Origin: Apoderus coryli
Lineage: Eukaryota; Arthropoda; Insecta; Coleoptera; Attelabidae
Direction of reading: 5' to 3'
Assembly (NCBI GenBank): GCA_911728435.2
Contig: OU452213.1
Coordinates: forward strand, 8,411,834 to 8,475,833
Length of the DNA stretch: 64,000 nt
This document shows positions 44,640 through 55,974 of the stretch, in pieces. Both the position numbers and the translations under genes were made by a program. A model generated the notes under the pieces. The model did not search any database. It was not told the DNA's origin and saw only the letters and a list, made by a program, of their open reading frames with translations. How positions within the stretch are numbered: position 1 is the stretch's first letter; the number at the start of each line of letters is the position of its first letter.

Positions 44640-45780
44640 TCTATACACTTTTTGCATGCGTTTGAACCAATTGTCGAAGCACTTTTGCCACTCTGATTGA
44701 GGTATCTCCAAAACATGCATTCTGAATGCAACAACCGCTTCTTCAGGTGTCGAAAAACGTTGACCTCTCAGTTTGTTTTTATGTACGGGAATAAAAAGAA
44801 GTCATTTCGTGCCAAGTCAGGACTATACGCCGGATTTGGGTGCTCAAAAATGCCGGTGTTTGAGCCGATGTGTGAGAGCTCGCATTGTCGTGGTCAAGAG
44901 TGATCCGTCTTTGGCGGTTGGTTTTCCTGATTTCTTGGAAGACAACTGGCAAACAAATGGTTGTGTACCACTCAGAATTGACTGTTCTGCGTTGTTCTAG
45001 TGGTACGCTTGCGACATGTCCAGTTTCCGAAAAAACAGGCCATCATTTGCTTGGAAGTGCTTCGTGCGCGAACAACTTTTGTTGGATTTGGCTCATCTTC
45101 AAACGCCGATACAGTCGACTGCTGTTTACTTTCTGGCTCATACGCGTAAATCCATGATTCATCACCTGTCACGATGTCATAGACGTGTTTCGAAGCACCG
45201 CGATCGTATTTTTTGAGCATTTCTTGCGACCAATCGACACGAGTCTTTTTTTGAGCGATTGACAAATTGTGTGGGATTCAACGCGAACAAATTTTTTTGA
45301 GAGTCAAATGTTTATGCAATATTGAATGTATGCTGGTCCCACTAATGCCTAAGGTTGTCTCAATCTCTTGATATATCACATGACGATCTTGCAATATCAG
45401 TTCGCGCACATCATCAATGTTTTTCGGAACAACAACTGATTTTGGACGACCTTCACGAAATTCGTCTTGCAGTGAACTACGACCACGATTGAATTCACCA
45501 TACCATCGATAAACACTGGTCCTCGATAGAGCTTCATCGCCAAAAATTGAATTAAGTTCATCCATGCACTGTTGCTGAGTTAATCCACGTCGAAAGTTGT
45601 AAAAAATAATCGCACGAAAATGTTCACGATTTAATTCCATTTTTGGGTCGAGATGAATCTTCTAAGTTACTGTAAACAACACAAATAGCGTTCTGAGTTC
45701 GTATAACCTCAAAAATGTCCAACTTTACATTGCAACACCAGGGTTGCCAAATCCCGAAATATAAAAGGCAACCCTCGCAT
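44640..45780 (-). pseudogene. Mariner transposase, near full length, broken
   Basis: ATG 45640 starts MELNREHFRAIIFYNFRRGL. Both HTH motifs are present (TQQQCMDELNSIFG, VIYQEIETTLGISGTSIHSIL), with the linker GRPKSVVVP. After a frameshift at 45270 come TGDESWIYAYEPES (D1) and then, in another frame, ITLDHDNASSHTS (D2) and YSPDLARNDFFLFP (D3). The C-terminal KCIDLHGEYFEKQ region lies at about 44640. The TIR CGAGGGTTGCC is recognisable at 45768-45778, upstream of the start codon. The other end is not found. Belongs with the fragments at 54440 and 55975. Confidence 0.85.
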
Positions 45781-45844
45781 CAGTTTTACTGTCTTTTGCC
45801 CCTTTTTGTAATCAATTTAAGTTATTAGTTTGTTGTAATTTTTG

Positions 45845-46570
45845 TTTAGTAGAATATGTTATAATTTCGCTGATGTTGTTTATGGCCCTTGTCTTGACAA
45901 AATTGATTCCAACCGTATGGAAAGGGTACAAAAATCATACCTAAGGTTCATTTATAACATCAGTAAATACGAAAGAATTTCATATAAGCTTGCTGAGGCT
46001 ACCTGGCTGAACAAGGAGACTAGATGCAGATTTCGTTTTGTTACCTTGTGCCACATATTTATATACTAAAATACGTTTTCGTACAGACACAAGGGCTTAA
46101 TTTCTCCGCCAGATCATCACACTACATACTTTTTCGTCGAGGATTTACATATAACGTTTACTGGCTTTTAAATCAACTTCCTGACTACCTCAAATCGTTT
46201 CGTCCAATTAAATTCAGAAAATAATACAAAAACTTCTTGCTTCGGAATAACCTCCCATAAAACTGATTGATTCTTCTGTGTTGATAGATTCATGTGAGAG
46301 AGAGAAAGGGAATTTCAATCGCACCTAATTAACTTAATTCAATACTATTTAATTTTGATGTACTATTTGTTTATTATTAAGATTTATAATGTATTAGGTA
46401 TATATAAATTATATGTATAAGTATTTCTGCCACGCTTAGGACTTGATCTTTTCCTAATTATTTTCCTAGGTCTGTTTGTAGTTCTTTTATTATTAGTATT
46501 ATTATTATAATTATTTTTGTTTCGGGAATTATTTCCTACTTAGAATGTAACTACAATAAATAAATAAAAA
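45845..46570 (+). mobile_element. Jockey-like LINE, C-terminal relic
   Basis: The frame carries YGPCLDKIDSNRMERVQKSYLRFIY and the following WLNKETRCRF, the thumb/tail motifs also seen at 59369-60001 and 61031-62032. The A-rich tail with AATAAATAAATAAA ends near 46570. No catalytic motifs. Confidence 0.7.
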
Positions 46571-47021
46571 AATAAATGTAATGGTTTGATTTAAAATAAA
46601 CTGTTTATTATTATATATTTTGGAGGATTGACTTTTATTCCTATTAAAATCAATTATTATATAGTCGTAATCGTGAATTTTTGATTTTATAAAAATAGCA
46701 AACCCTCCTTTGATATCTTGTTATTTGTGAGATGCAAAAGACCAAAAAAAATATGTGTGTCAGGTCAAGTGATGTCGTAGAGAACTTTTGCGGACAAAAT
46801 GCAGTTTCCACACAAGCCACTTCAAGTTGAAGGAGGAACTCGACAATACCCACTTCACTCATTCTCACTTCAATGACGTTGTTAGCGTTTATGTTGGTTA
46901 GGAAATAGTCGAGTGTCTGTCTTATTCATTTTGTTGGTGGGCGAGTAAGGAACAAAAAACTCATGGACGAAAAGAACTTAATTTATTCAAAACACCCTAC
47001 CCTGTTAACAGTAGAATAGTT
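46571..47021. other. TSPO 3' UTR and downstream
   Basis: On the minus strand an AATAAA lies at 46982-46987, about 35 bases after the TSPO stop, and is a possible poly(A) signal. A longer 3' UTR is also possible. No other gene is seen. Confidence 0.45.
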
Positions 47022-47216
47022 TTATTTGTTCTTCTTGCCTTTGGGTTTTTGCGTTTTTGCTGGATTGTCTCGGTATAGTGTATAAGCTAAAGTTGTAGCT
47101 ATACTTAGCCACAAAGTGTAGGGTACAATTAGGTATCCTGCTGTATGGTTGATTTGATAAAAAAACACCGATGTCGCAAAAGCTGTAACGTCTACCAACC
47201 AAATTTCATAAAATCC
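47022..47216 (-). CDS. Tspo: TSPO translocator protein, exon 3
   Basis: After acceptor CAG at 47217-47219, 64 codons and a TAA complete the protein (residues 109-172). They encode TM4 and TM5. The sequence runs from GFYEIWLVDV through IVPYTLWLSIATTLAYTLYRDN. The segment L151-x-Y153-x3-R157 fits the cholesterol-recognition (CRAC) pattern at the same place as in vertebrate TSPO. A Lys-rich tail (KTQKPKGKKNK) follows. Phase 0 matches exon 2. Confidence 0.9.
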   Translation of the reverse strand, partial: GFYEIWLVDVTAFATSVFFYQINHTAGYLIVPYTLWLSIATTLAYTLYRDNPAKTQKPKGKKNK

Positions 47217-47666
47217 CTGAAAATATAAATATACTGTATGAGTTAATGTCTATATTCATATTTTAAAAGTGAAATTTTTGTAGCAGGACTTATACAGGGT
47301 GAGTCACCCTAGACGCGACGGACTACTGTGGCAAAACTATTCAGATTTTCAAAATTCTTTCGACGTCTAATTTTGTAGACCTATTAGGACTACATTCTAA
47401 AATATGTGCCATTTATACACGGTGTTACATTATCCCGTAGCATATCAAACTTACGTTTTTTTTAAATGTAACACCCTAGATATTATTTTTGCTTTCGATC
47501 AGACATCTTATTAAATGAATTTGATATAAGGTTTGTCTGCTCTAAGATGCATAGTTAACTAGATATTAATTTTAAAAGTCAAAAAATATGCCCCATTATA
47601 AGTAATTTTTTTTTTGGTACGCCAATGCGTTTTGCAAATAGTAGGTATTTCATAACACATTTATTG

Positions 47667-48812
47667 GATAATTTTTTACTAAATATAGTAACCAATCAAA
47701 TTACTTAATTTTATGTCATGTGTCAAATTTCATCCAATCACCTCTGGATTACAGCGATAATACCCTTCATGTGGTGTTTTCAGTTTTTGTGTTTTTTTTA
47801 TTAAAAATTAATTAAACGTCAAACTCACAACTCGTTTAAAAATGTCGCGAAGATTTGGTATTGCATCTAACGATGCAATTAATGGTATTATATCTAATAA
47901 TATGTATGGAAAATATTTCTCGAGTTTTGTGCGACCAGAAAATACGAACTGAATGCTGAAACGAGTTTGCATAATTTGGCTAATGTATTGAAAGATTATG
48001 CGGTAAATATGAGAAAAGCTGACGGAACTGAATATAAAGAAGCAACTGTAAAAACAATTTGGAATACTACGAGTAGGCTACTCCAGGAAAAATACTTCAA
48101 TGACTTCAAAATTGTATTCGACCCGTTTAGCAGTGTGATATCCAAAAATGCGCGAGATGCAAGAAATGCAAAACGTAAAAGATTACAGCAGGATCGAAAC
48201 AAACGAAAATGCAGTTCATCAAATTTGAGTTCAAGTGATTTGGCTAGAATCATTGGATTATGGGATGAATGTACACCAGAAGGTTTACAAGAAAATTTTT
48301 ACCATATTGTAGCTGTTGAGTTAGCTTGGCGAGGTGGTGAACCAGCTGATTGCCTTATAGATTATTTCACGATTGAGAAAAATAATGATGGGACGCCAAC
48401 CAACAGAATTGAATACAATCCAATATTCAGTAAAACATGCCAAGGAGGACCGAAAAGTTGTACAAATAGTAAGTGGCTTGTTCCAAATATTGCAAACGAA
48501 AGTGCATGCCCTGTTCGGTTATTCCATAAATTATTGTCCAAAAGGGGGAAAAATATTACTTCCACTCGCCTATTCTTGAGACCAAATCGTTTCTGGAAAT
48601 CCGAAGGTGACACATGGTTTAACAATATACCGGTAGGCAAGAACACAATTAATATGTGGACCAAATCATCCGCGGAAGCTATTGGGTTGGACACTAAGTG
48701 TAAAAAGATATCCAATCATTCGAACAGATCAACTGCAGTTAGCCATTTGGCAAATAAAAAAATTCCTGAACAGTAAGTAATAAGAATAACATGACAGCTC
48801 TAATTCAACAAT
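47667..48812 (+). mobile_element. Crypton-type element, copy 2 (3'-truncated)
   Basis: Homology with copy 1 (12084-13522, opposite strand) begins exactly at GATAATTTTTTAC (47667) and continues through the leader and most of the recombinase. It is lost after about 48812. The left junction interrupts the arm of the TIR element at 47295-49404. The matching right terminus is not present. Confidence 0.75.
47842..48776 (+). pseudogene. Crypton tyrosine recombinase, C-terminally lost
   Basis: ATG 47842 begins MSRRFGIASNDAIN. A ~30-bp deletion and frameshift follow at about 47905-47930, then 270 open codons (47967-48776). These include VAVELAWRGGEPADCLIDYF (Arg I) and NHSNRSTAVSHL (HxxR). At GAACAG the frame hits TAA. 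The aligned region of copy 1 that holds GH and the Tyr nucleophile is broken here by TAA, TGA and small deletions. In contrast to copy 1, the central frame is intact, and it supplies the AKRKRLQQDRNKRKC segment lost from copy 1. Confidence 0.8.
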
Positions 48813-49406
48813 AACATCGTTTCTCTCTTTGTTGTTTTGCGTTTTTTACGCATTAACTCTTCAAGTTATTAATTGACGGTTTTTATTTCCTCATAAAAAT
48901 ATTTTTTTCAACGAATGAACCTATGTTTGGAGACACACGATAACTTTAATCTGTATAAAATATATTACCACTGAGGATAAGAATTCAATTTTCGAAACAT
49001 GTATGGTAGATGATAATTGATTAACAAATAGAAAGTTCATTTGTGGAGTAGACGAGTTTTATTTCATTAAAGTTTTAACTCTTCGCATCAAAATGGATTA
49101 TTTTAAAAAAATTAAGGTTTTTATGTGTTTGCAAAATGTCATCACCCTGTATAATTGGTAGCTTTTCGAACCAATGTGTAATGGATTATTTTACTAAAGG
49201 ATTTGTACATCTTATTAAATACCTACGATTTGCAAAACGCATTGGCGTAACTATAAAAAATAGCTTATAATGGGACATGTTTTTTGACTTTTAAAATTAA
49301 TATCTAGTTAACTAATAGGTCTACAAAATCAGACGTTGAAAGAATTTTGAAAATCTGAATAGTTTTGGCACAGTAGACCGTCCCGCCTAGGGTGACTCAC
49401 CCTGTA

Positions 49407-50433
49407 GAAGATGAAAGTAATTATTATACAAACATAGGTGTCCGTTTTAAGTGATGGCACTATTGCTATCTCAGAAACCTTAAAAGCTACGAGGTCGGTT
49501 AACTTAGAGAAAAGTTGCGTTTTTTGATCCCTATTCAGGATCCGTTTATCATGTTGTCAAATTTGTCTTAGTTTCTGAAATATAGGGTGAGTTGTGAAAA
49601 ACGCCGAACTAGATTTTACTATTTATTTCCGGCATACGGTTTAAATTAGAAAGTTGTTTAGGTTAAATTTTGCTATAAGATGCTGACTTTAGATTTAATT
49701 TCCGACGTTTCGTCATTCAGCAACTACCATTATAACTTCTTTTTTTTAAAAAACGGACCTGAATATTTAATTTTCTTTTCTTAACGAGTTTGTTATTCCC
49801 TTTAAAATAAGATATCAGGTTTTGTTATGAAAATTACTTTCTACCCAACCCAACCTAACCGTATCCCGGAGATAGATAGTTTTGGAAGAATGTAACAACA
49901 TGGTAACTCTTTACTGATTAGGGATCAAAAAAACGAGAATAAATTGCTTTATTAACCAAAAGTCCATCCAGAAACCGATGAGGTAGACAAATATTTGACA
50001 TTTATTTTTGTTTCTTGTTAAAAAAATAGCCAGGGCCCATTATTAAATTATGCATTTAAAATTTTGTTAACGGCATATTTAGTTTTATGAAAACGTAGCA
50101 CACTGTCTCGGAAACCGCAACTTTCTATATATGAAAATGACGGAGATACTCCCCAAAAGTACCCAAAATGGGACCCACGGTACGTACGTTATTTTTTAAC
50201 TCACAAAGTTTCCAAAAAGTCCATTTGCAGAAAATTGTGTGGCTAATAAAAAGGCAACTCGAGTTTAGAGAGGACTCTCAAAGTTCTGCTCTATTCATAT
50301 TCATGAATATAACGAATCCAGTTAAGCGATTTTAAAATTCATATTAAGATCAATTTGCACAAAGGACTTATTTCGTTTGTTGTTAGTTATACAGGTTTTT
50401 AAAGAAATCTAACACCTAAAAATAGTTGCTCAC
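49407..50433. other. TSPO intron 2, 5' part
   Basis: No gene is seen. This is the AT-rich intron between TSPO exon 2 and the TIR element. It holds no assigned element. Confidence 0.45.
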
Positions 50434-50528
50434 CCATTTTAAACTCTTGAAGTTGAAGAAAATTGGACTCCATATCCAATTGAAAAACAAATTACTGCTG
50501 TAGATTAGAAGTGGCAGCTTAGCTGGAC
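50434..50528 (-). CDS. Tspo: TSPO translocator protein, exon 2
   Basis: This short exon was found by its conserved core. Acceptor GTTTCAG lies just above 50528. Two bases complete the split Gly77 codon, then come 31 codons, PAKLPLLIYSS...NWIWSPIFF...LKW, ending at TGG|GTGAGC (phase 0). It covers TM3 and aligns with the vertebrate segment containing LNWAWPPIFF. Both junction phases agree with exons 1 and 3, which makes the three-exon model secure. Confidence 0.88.
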
Positions 50529-50635
50529 CTGAAACATTATTTTTCAATACTATAATTACTTTGTTTGCTATACAGATTCAAGTATTACTAACAGAACATC
50601 ACCAGGGGCGTTATATCGACTATTATAATAAAGCA

Positions 50636-52850
50636 TTTATATTAATAATAATAAAGCATTTATTGCCCAACAGTTTCCCAATTATAGGACAATACATACA
50701 AAATCAATAACTATTAAATTAATTAAATACACAAAGAAAACTTACAATACACACGTTTACACTATAAATGTTTACACTATAAATGTTTCTGCAGCTAACA
50801 TTTTAAGGTTATATTCTGACGTTGTAAAAATGTCACATCTACCAGAAATCGAATCAAAATTATTGCACATAATATGTACAGGCGATCTCAATAACACATT
50901 AGTTCTAGCTCTGTCTAAATAAAATGTTGCATTTGATCTAGTATTCAATCTAGGAACTAAAAAATTTATACTTGATAACAAGGAAGAACAGTCTATCTTA
51001 TCTCGCAATAAATTATATAACATTACTAATGAACACTGAATTCTTCTATATTCCAAGCTCTGCATATTAAAACGAGACAGCAACAAACAATTATCGATTC
51101 CTCTAACAGGATAAACCCCATCTGTTTTAAAAACTAGATACTTTAGAAACCGGCGTTGTATTTTTTCGATCTCCAACTTGTGAGCATTATACTGAGGATA
51201 CCAGACAATAGACGAGTACTCTAGTTTCGATCTGACATATGTGTTAAACAGAGTAATGAGCACAGAAACACAATCAAAGCCTCTACAGTTACGCATTATG
51301 AAGCCATACATACGTGACGCCTCAGATGTCACTCTATTGATGTGGTCCAGGAATAAAAATTTGTGATCGAATGTGACACCCAAATCCGTGAACGCATGAC
51401 ATCGCTCAAGCTGAATTTCGGAAATGGTGTACGGATAGTCAATAAGCGTAGCCCTTCGCGTGAAACTAAGGCATTTGCATTTTTGAATATTGAGAGTCAA
51501 TCTATTATGGTCACACCATGTTTGAAGAGCATATAAATCACTCTGCAATCCGATGCAATCCGTTATTGTGTCCACGGAAGCAAAGATTTTCAGGTCGTCC
51601 GCAAAAAACAACCTGCGTTCCAACAGACATTGATCCAGGTCATTGATAAATAGATTAAATAATAATGGACCCAAATTAGAGCCCTGCGGAACCCCTGAGG
51701 TCGCAGAATAAATATTAGATTTAAACCCGTTGTAAAATACATATTGCTTACGGTTTTGTAAATAAGAGTCACACAAAGCTATCAAGTTTGAATGAAATCC
51801 AAACACATGCAGCTTACTCAGCAAGACACCGTGGTCCAGGGTATCGAAAGCTTTTGCAAAGTCGGTGTATACAACATCAAGTTGACCTCCACGGTCCAGA
51901 GTTTCAGAGATACAGTGAGAAATGATTGACAGATTAGTGACCGTAGATCTCCCACACATAAAGCCATGCTGGTTGACCGAAATCAAACGCCTAACTTCCG
52001 TGTAAATCCGTTCATACAAGATAGATTCAAACAGCTTAGAAAAGTTAGATAATAAGGAAATAGGACGATAGTTATTTATATGAGACCTGTCGCCAGACTT
52101 AAAGATTGGGACAATTTTAGATTCCTTCCATAGATCCGGGTAAGTGTTTGTTTTTAGAATTAGGTCGAAAATTGACTTCAGAGGAGTAGCCAACACGGAA
52201 ATGCAATCTTTGACAAAGAATGAAGGAACATTATCAGAACCCGAGGTAAATTTGTTCTTAAGGCGTTTGGATGCTGAGAATATGTCAGATAATTCAATTT
52301 GACCAACGTGGAAAACATTGGTACTGACAGAGCCACTCGGCGCACAGTATTGAGATGAATCAAGAAAGACGCTGTGAAAGAAAGTAGCGAAGGAGTTAAC
52401 AATAGCCTGAGGATCACATTCAGACTCACCGTCCCACCACATAGTGTTTGGGATACGGCAAGTTCCAGACTTGTTATGAAAATATGACCAAAAACTCTGA
52501 GGATCATTCCTAAGAGAATTCTGTACATTAGAGACATAGTTACCAAATGCAGTCCTCTGTTCTTTCTTGCACAAGCGCCTCATATTTTTAAACTGACTCA
52601 AAAAATTTATGTTGTTTGTACTCCTATATTTTTTATGCAAATATTCCTTAAATTTTATATTTTTAATTAAGCTACCGGTAAACCAAAATGGAAATTTTCT
52701 TTTATAATTCTTGTACAGTGGAACATATGTGTTAAAAATAGAATACAAACTGTCATAAAATTGACAGACAGCTGCATTCACATCGTCACAATTCTGTAAG
52801 AACGACCAATCAAACAAACCAATAGCCTCGTACAGCAACAAATAATCGGA
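50636..52850 (-). mobile_element. Jockey-like LINE with intact polymerase frame
   Basis: A 5'-truncated LINE in TSPO intron 1. The 3' end is GGGCAATAAATGC followed by TTTATTATTATT. A second partial tail (AAATGCTTTATTATAATAG) follows. The 5' border at about 52850 abuts the mariner fragment at 52858-53640, whose C-terminus is cut at the same point. Confidence 0.85.
50772..52841 (-). CDS. Jockey-type reverse transcriptase
   Basis: 689 uninterrupted codons. In order they hold the region between endonuclease and polymerase (DVNAAVCQFYDSLYSIFNTYVPL; WFTGSLIKNIKFKEYLHKKY; DPQSFWSYFHNKS) and the fingers/palm (SGSDNVPSFFVKDC, NNYRPISLLSNFSKLFE, VNQHGFMCGRSTVTNL). YTDFAKAFDTLDHGVL, SGVPQGSNLGPLLFNLFINDL, the catalytic RLFFADDLKIF and the C-terminal IEKIQRRFLKYL follow. 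The endonuclease and ORF1 are absent. The first codons are TTG, so no true start is present. The open frame makes this the youngest-looking LINE in the window. It matches the plus-strand copy at 31730-33956. Confidence 0.88.
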   Translation of the reverse strand: MLLYEAIGLFDWSFLQNCDDVNAAVCQFYDSLYSIFNTYVPLYKNYKRKFPFWFTGSLIKNIKFKEYLHKKYRSTNNINFLSQFKNMRRLCKKEQRTAFGNYVSNVQNSLRNDPQSFWSYFHNKSGTCRIPNTMWWDGESECDPQAIVNSFATFFHSVFLDSSQYCAPSGSVSTNVFHVGQIELSDIFSASKRLKNKFTSGSDNVPSFFVKDCISVLATPLKSIFDLILKTNTYPDLWKESKIVPIFKSGDRSHINNYRPISLLSNFSKLFESILYERIYTEVRRLISVNQHGFMCGRSTVTNLSIISHCISETLDRGGQLDVVYTDFAKAFDTLDHGVLLSKLHVFGFHSNLIALCDSYLQNRKQYVFYNGFKSNIYSATSGVPQGSNLGPLLFNLFINDLDQCLLERRLFFADDLKIFASVDTITDCIGLQSDLYALQTWCDHNRLTLNIQKCKCLSFTRRATLIDYPYTISEIQLERCHAFTDLGVTFDHKFLFLDHINRVTSEASRMYGFIMRNCRGFDCVSVLITLFNTYVRSKLEYSSIVWYPQYNAHKLEIEKIQRRFLKYLVFKTDGVYPVRGIDNCLLLSRFNMQSLEYRRIQCSLVMLYNLLRDKIDCSSLLSSINFLVPRLNTRSNATFYLDRARTNVLLRSPVHIMCNNFDSISGRCDIFTTSEYNLKMLAAETFIV

Positions 52851-52857
52851 CTATTAA

Positions 52858-53640
52858 TCAATGGATTTTTTATATAACAATGGGTAACCAATTCGAAGCT
52901 CAATTCATTCAATTTTGCTATAGTTTTCATCGATTTGTGACACGGTGCATTGTCTTGGTGAAACAACAATTTATTCTTTTGCAAATGTGGCTGTTTCTTT
53001 CCGATTTCAGCCTTCAATTGATCTAAAAGTGCACAGTAATAGTCGATGGTGATGGTGGGTTCTTTTTGCAGGAATATTATTCCATTCGCATTCCAAAATA
53101 CAGCCACCATCACCTTACAGGCCAACTGTTGCGTCTTTGCTCACTTTAGATTCGGGATGTCGATTGATGTCCAATCAGCTGACAGTTTTTTGGATTCTGG
53201 TGTATAATAGTGAAGCCAAACACTCCTCTGAAGCATCAATTCGTTGTCGTTTTTGGTCGACTGTGAGCTCACGCGGCACCCAATTTGCACAGAGCTTTCG
53301 CATACCCAAATGTTCATGTAAAATGGTATAAACACTACCATCTGATATCTTTATAATGACACCTAGCTCGTGCACCTTCAATTTGCGATCGTTCATAACC
53401 AATTTCTGATTTTTTTTTACGTGCTCTGGAATAACAGCCTCATTTGGGCGTCCACTGCGCTCTGCATCATTTGTGATGGTTCCACCACGTTTAAATTCAG
53501 CAATCCACTTTTCTACGATTTGTCTCGATGGAGCAGACTTCGGAAAACGTTTATGAAGCCATTGTTTGGTTTCCACTGTATTTTTTTCCATCAAAAAGCA
53601 ATGCTTTATCAAAAAATTATAAAACATTATTGGGTAGACT
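52858..53640 (-). pseudogene. Mariner transposase (cecropia-like), deleted
   Basis: The N-terminus reads LIKHCFLMEKNTVETKQWLHKRF, with both HTHs and the linker NDAERSGRPNEAVIPEHVKK. At about 53200 a deletion joins ASEECLAS to LLYT/LHYYTPESKK and removes the MDETW first-Asp motif. The last frame keeps VMVAVFWNANGI and LLFHQDNAPCHKS (second Asp). It ends at FELVTH just before the HPPYSPDL motif, where the LINE begins. It is a different mariner subfamily from the copy at 44640. Confidence 0.82.
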
Positions 53641-53843
53641 AAGATATACTATTTGAGGGTCTGATAGTGCGTGAGCAACGGTTTGGTGTTTGGAGGAAGC
53701 GGACAAACTTTACCAAGTTTTTGCTTGCATCCTCTAGGCACCGCTTATCAAAATCAGGGCGGTGCACATATAAAATTATCTTTGTTTCTTTATTATTATT
53801 TATTTTATTTTTTCGGCTTAGAGCAAAATAACATGTATATATT

Positions 53844-54370
53844 TTAAGTGGATATTTGAAATAAATAAATAAATTTGAATTTAAAAACTCGAAATTCACT
53901 TTTTTCCATTATCACCTCTTCAGGTAATGAATTCCATGCATATACAACTCTGTTTGTAAAAAAATTCTTCCGAGGAAGTCTAGCACATACCTCCTTGTCA
54001 AGTTTCTTACTATTGCCACGCAGATTAGGATTTCTAGCAGGATGAAATACATCGAGATTCACCGAGTAGTAGCCACCAAGTATCTTGTATGTTTGAATTA
54101 GATCGCCTCGTTGTCGTCGATTATAAAGACATGTCAAATTTAAAAGCCTCAATCGCTCCTCATATGGTGTAATATAAGTGCATGAGGTAGCTTAGTGAAT
54201 CTCCTCTGAACCCTTTCCAATGCCTCTATGTCCTTAATGAAGTAGGGGGACCAAACGCTGTTGGCATATTCCAATAGCGGTCTGACATACGATTTACACA
54301 ATTCCAATATTAGAGAGTTTGATCTTGATTTGAAAGCTCTCTGTATCAGATACCACAGTCTATTAGCTTT
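53844..54370 (-). mobile_element. CR1/L2-like LINE, C-terminal fragment
   Basis: Minus-strand frames: first the thumb (LCKSYVRPLLEYANSVWSPY, about 54300-54240, then ALERVQRRFTKL), then 54152-53844 with RRQRGDLIQTYKILGG and the closing FFTNRVVYAWNSLPEEVI. These are typical of CR1/L2-like elements rather than jockey. Frameshifted; no catalytic motifs. Confidence 0.65.
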
Positions 54371-54439
54371 ATATTTATTTTATTTATTTATATAATTTAT
54401 ACACGTATCGTTTGAAGAGTAGTACGAAATAAAAACTGA

Positions 54440-55125
54440 GATTGCAAGATCGTTATGTGACCTATCAAGAGATTGAGACAACCTTAGGCATTAGTGGGAC
54501 CAGCATACATTCAATATTGCATAAACATTTGACTGTCAAAAAAAATTGTTCGCGTTGGATCCCACAAAATTTTTCAACCGCTCAAAAAAAAGCTGGTGTC
54601 GATTGGTCGAAAGAAATGCTCAAAAAATACGATCGCGGTGCTTCGAAACACGTCTATGACATCATGACAGGTGATGAATTCTGGATTTACGCGTATGAGC
54701 CGGAAAGTAAACAGTAGTCGTCTGTATGGGTGTTTCAAGATGATCCAAATCCAACAAAAGTTGTTCGTGCACGAAGCACCTCCAAGCAAATGGTCGCCTG
54801 TTTTTTCGGAAAACTGGATATGTCGCAAGCGTACCACTAGAACAACGCAGAACAGTCAATTCTGAATTGTACACAACCATTTGTTTGCCAGTTGTCTTCC
54901 AAGAAATCAGGAAAACCAACCACCAACGACGGATCACTTATTACCACACCAATGCGAGCTCTCACACATCGGCTCAAACAACTGCATTTTCGAGCACCCA
55001 AAACATCGATTTGTTGAGTCATCCGCCGTATAGTCCTGACTTGGCACCGAATGACTTCTTTTTATTCCCGTACGTAAAAAACAAACTGAGAGGTCAACGT
55101 TTTTCGACACCTCGTATTTTCGTTT
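54440..55125 (+). pseudogene. Mariner transposase fragment
   Basis: Same family as 44640-45780. The frame 54442-54717 covers QDRYVTYQEIETTLGISGTS to TGDEFWIYAYEPESKQ (D1), with Ser/Trp context altered to EFW, then a TAG. 54867-55223 carries TTICLPVVFQEIRKTN, a degraded ITYYHTNASSHTS (the second Asp is replaced by Thr) and HPPYSPDLAPNDFFLFPYVKN (D3). It is truncated at both ends. Confidence 0.8.
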
Positions 55126-55974
55126 CAAATGTCTCTTTTTTGATTGGTTATATCATTCTCTCCTTTTTCAAAGGAATGAGATTTTTTGTGAATACGAAGT
55201 GCCTTGAAATGCCTTCGTACTAAAGTCAGAATCGCTCTAGTTTTTATAAAGTTAAAATAAATATTTTAATTTATTTTTAAGAGTTTTGTATTAAAATACT
55301 ATTTCAGTTTATAAAGTCTACTTCATTTTCGTTCTGAAATAGTAAGTTTTCTAAAGTTTATTAGTAATCAGTCGACAAAGTTTTCTTTAGTAAGTTCTTT
55401 TGTTTATTCTTCTTATATTCTCTAAAGATTAAAGACCTTTTTGTTTCTAAATCAGTTTTAGTTAAAGTTGTTTCTTATCGTAAATTGTTTAGTATTTCGA
55501 ATAGTCGAATTTAAAATCTGTTATAATTGTCAGATTACAATTATAATTAAAGTTTTATGTAGAAATTAATATAATTATTCGTAATCATATTAATTTATCA
55601 GTACAGTTTGTTAGATTAAGATTTTCTTTCTTGATTTTCATTTTCTTTTAAAGTTATATTCTTTTTTTGATATATATATTTATATCTTTTATTGTTATTC
55701 ATTTTTATTAATTATAATTAAATTAATTGTTTTGATAAGCCCCAAATCTTGTGTTTTTATTTGAAGTAAAGCTTCTAGTTAGAAAAAGGTTTAGATATCT
55801 TAGTAAACAAAAGGGTCATCTAAAGAGCGTTTTCTTTAAATAAATAAAGAGCGTTAAGTTAAGGGTGACATCTATAAAGTATACAGCGATCCACGGTTAT
55901 AAAAATCAGTTAATTTTATTTTAATACAGAATAGTAAAGTTTGATATTCAATCAACTCAGTTGTTGTTCCGAAA
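55126..55974. other. AT-rich non-coding stretch
   Basis: Very AT-rich intron sequence (TSPO intron 1) with no recognisable repeat or gene. Confidence 0.4.

Larger units (their letters stand above)
47295..49404. mobile_element. TIR element with palindromic ends, hosting a Crypton
   Basis: Both ends start CAGGGTGAGTCACCCTAG and are flanked by TA (47293-47294 and 49405-49406). The terminal AGGGTGAGTCACCCT is itself a palindrome. The arms align over about 47295-47660 and 49190-49404, with a ~150-bp insertion in the left arm. No transposase of its own is visible. Crypton copy 2 occupies the centre. It sits in intron 2 of TSPO. Confidence 0.8.
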
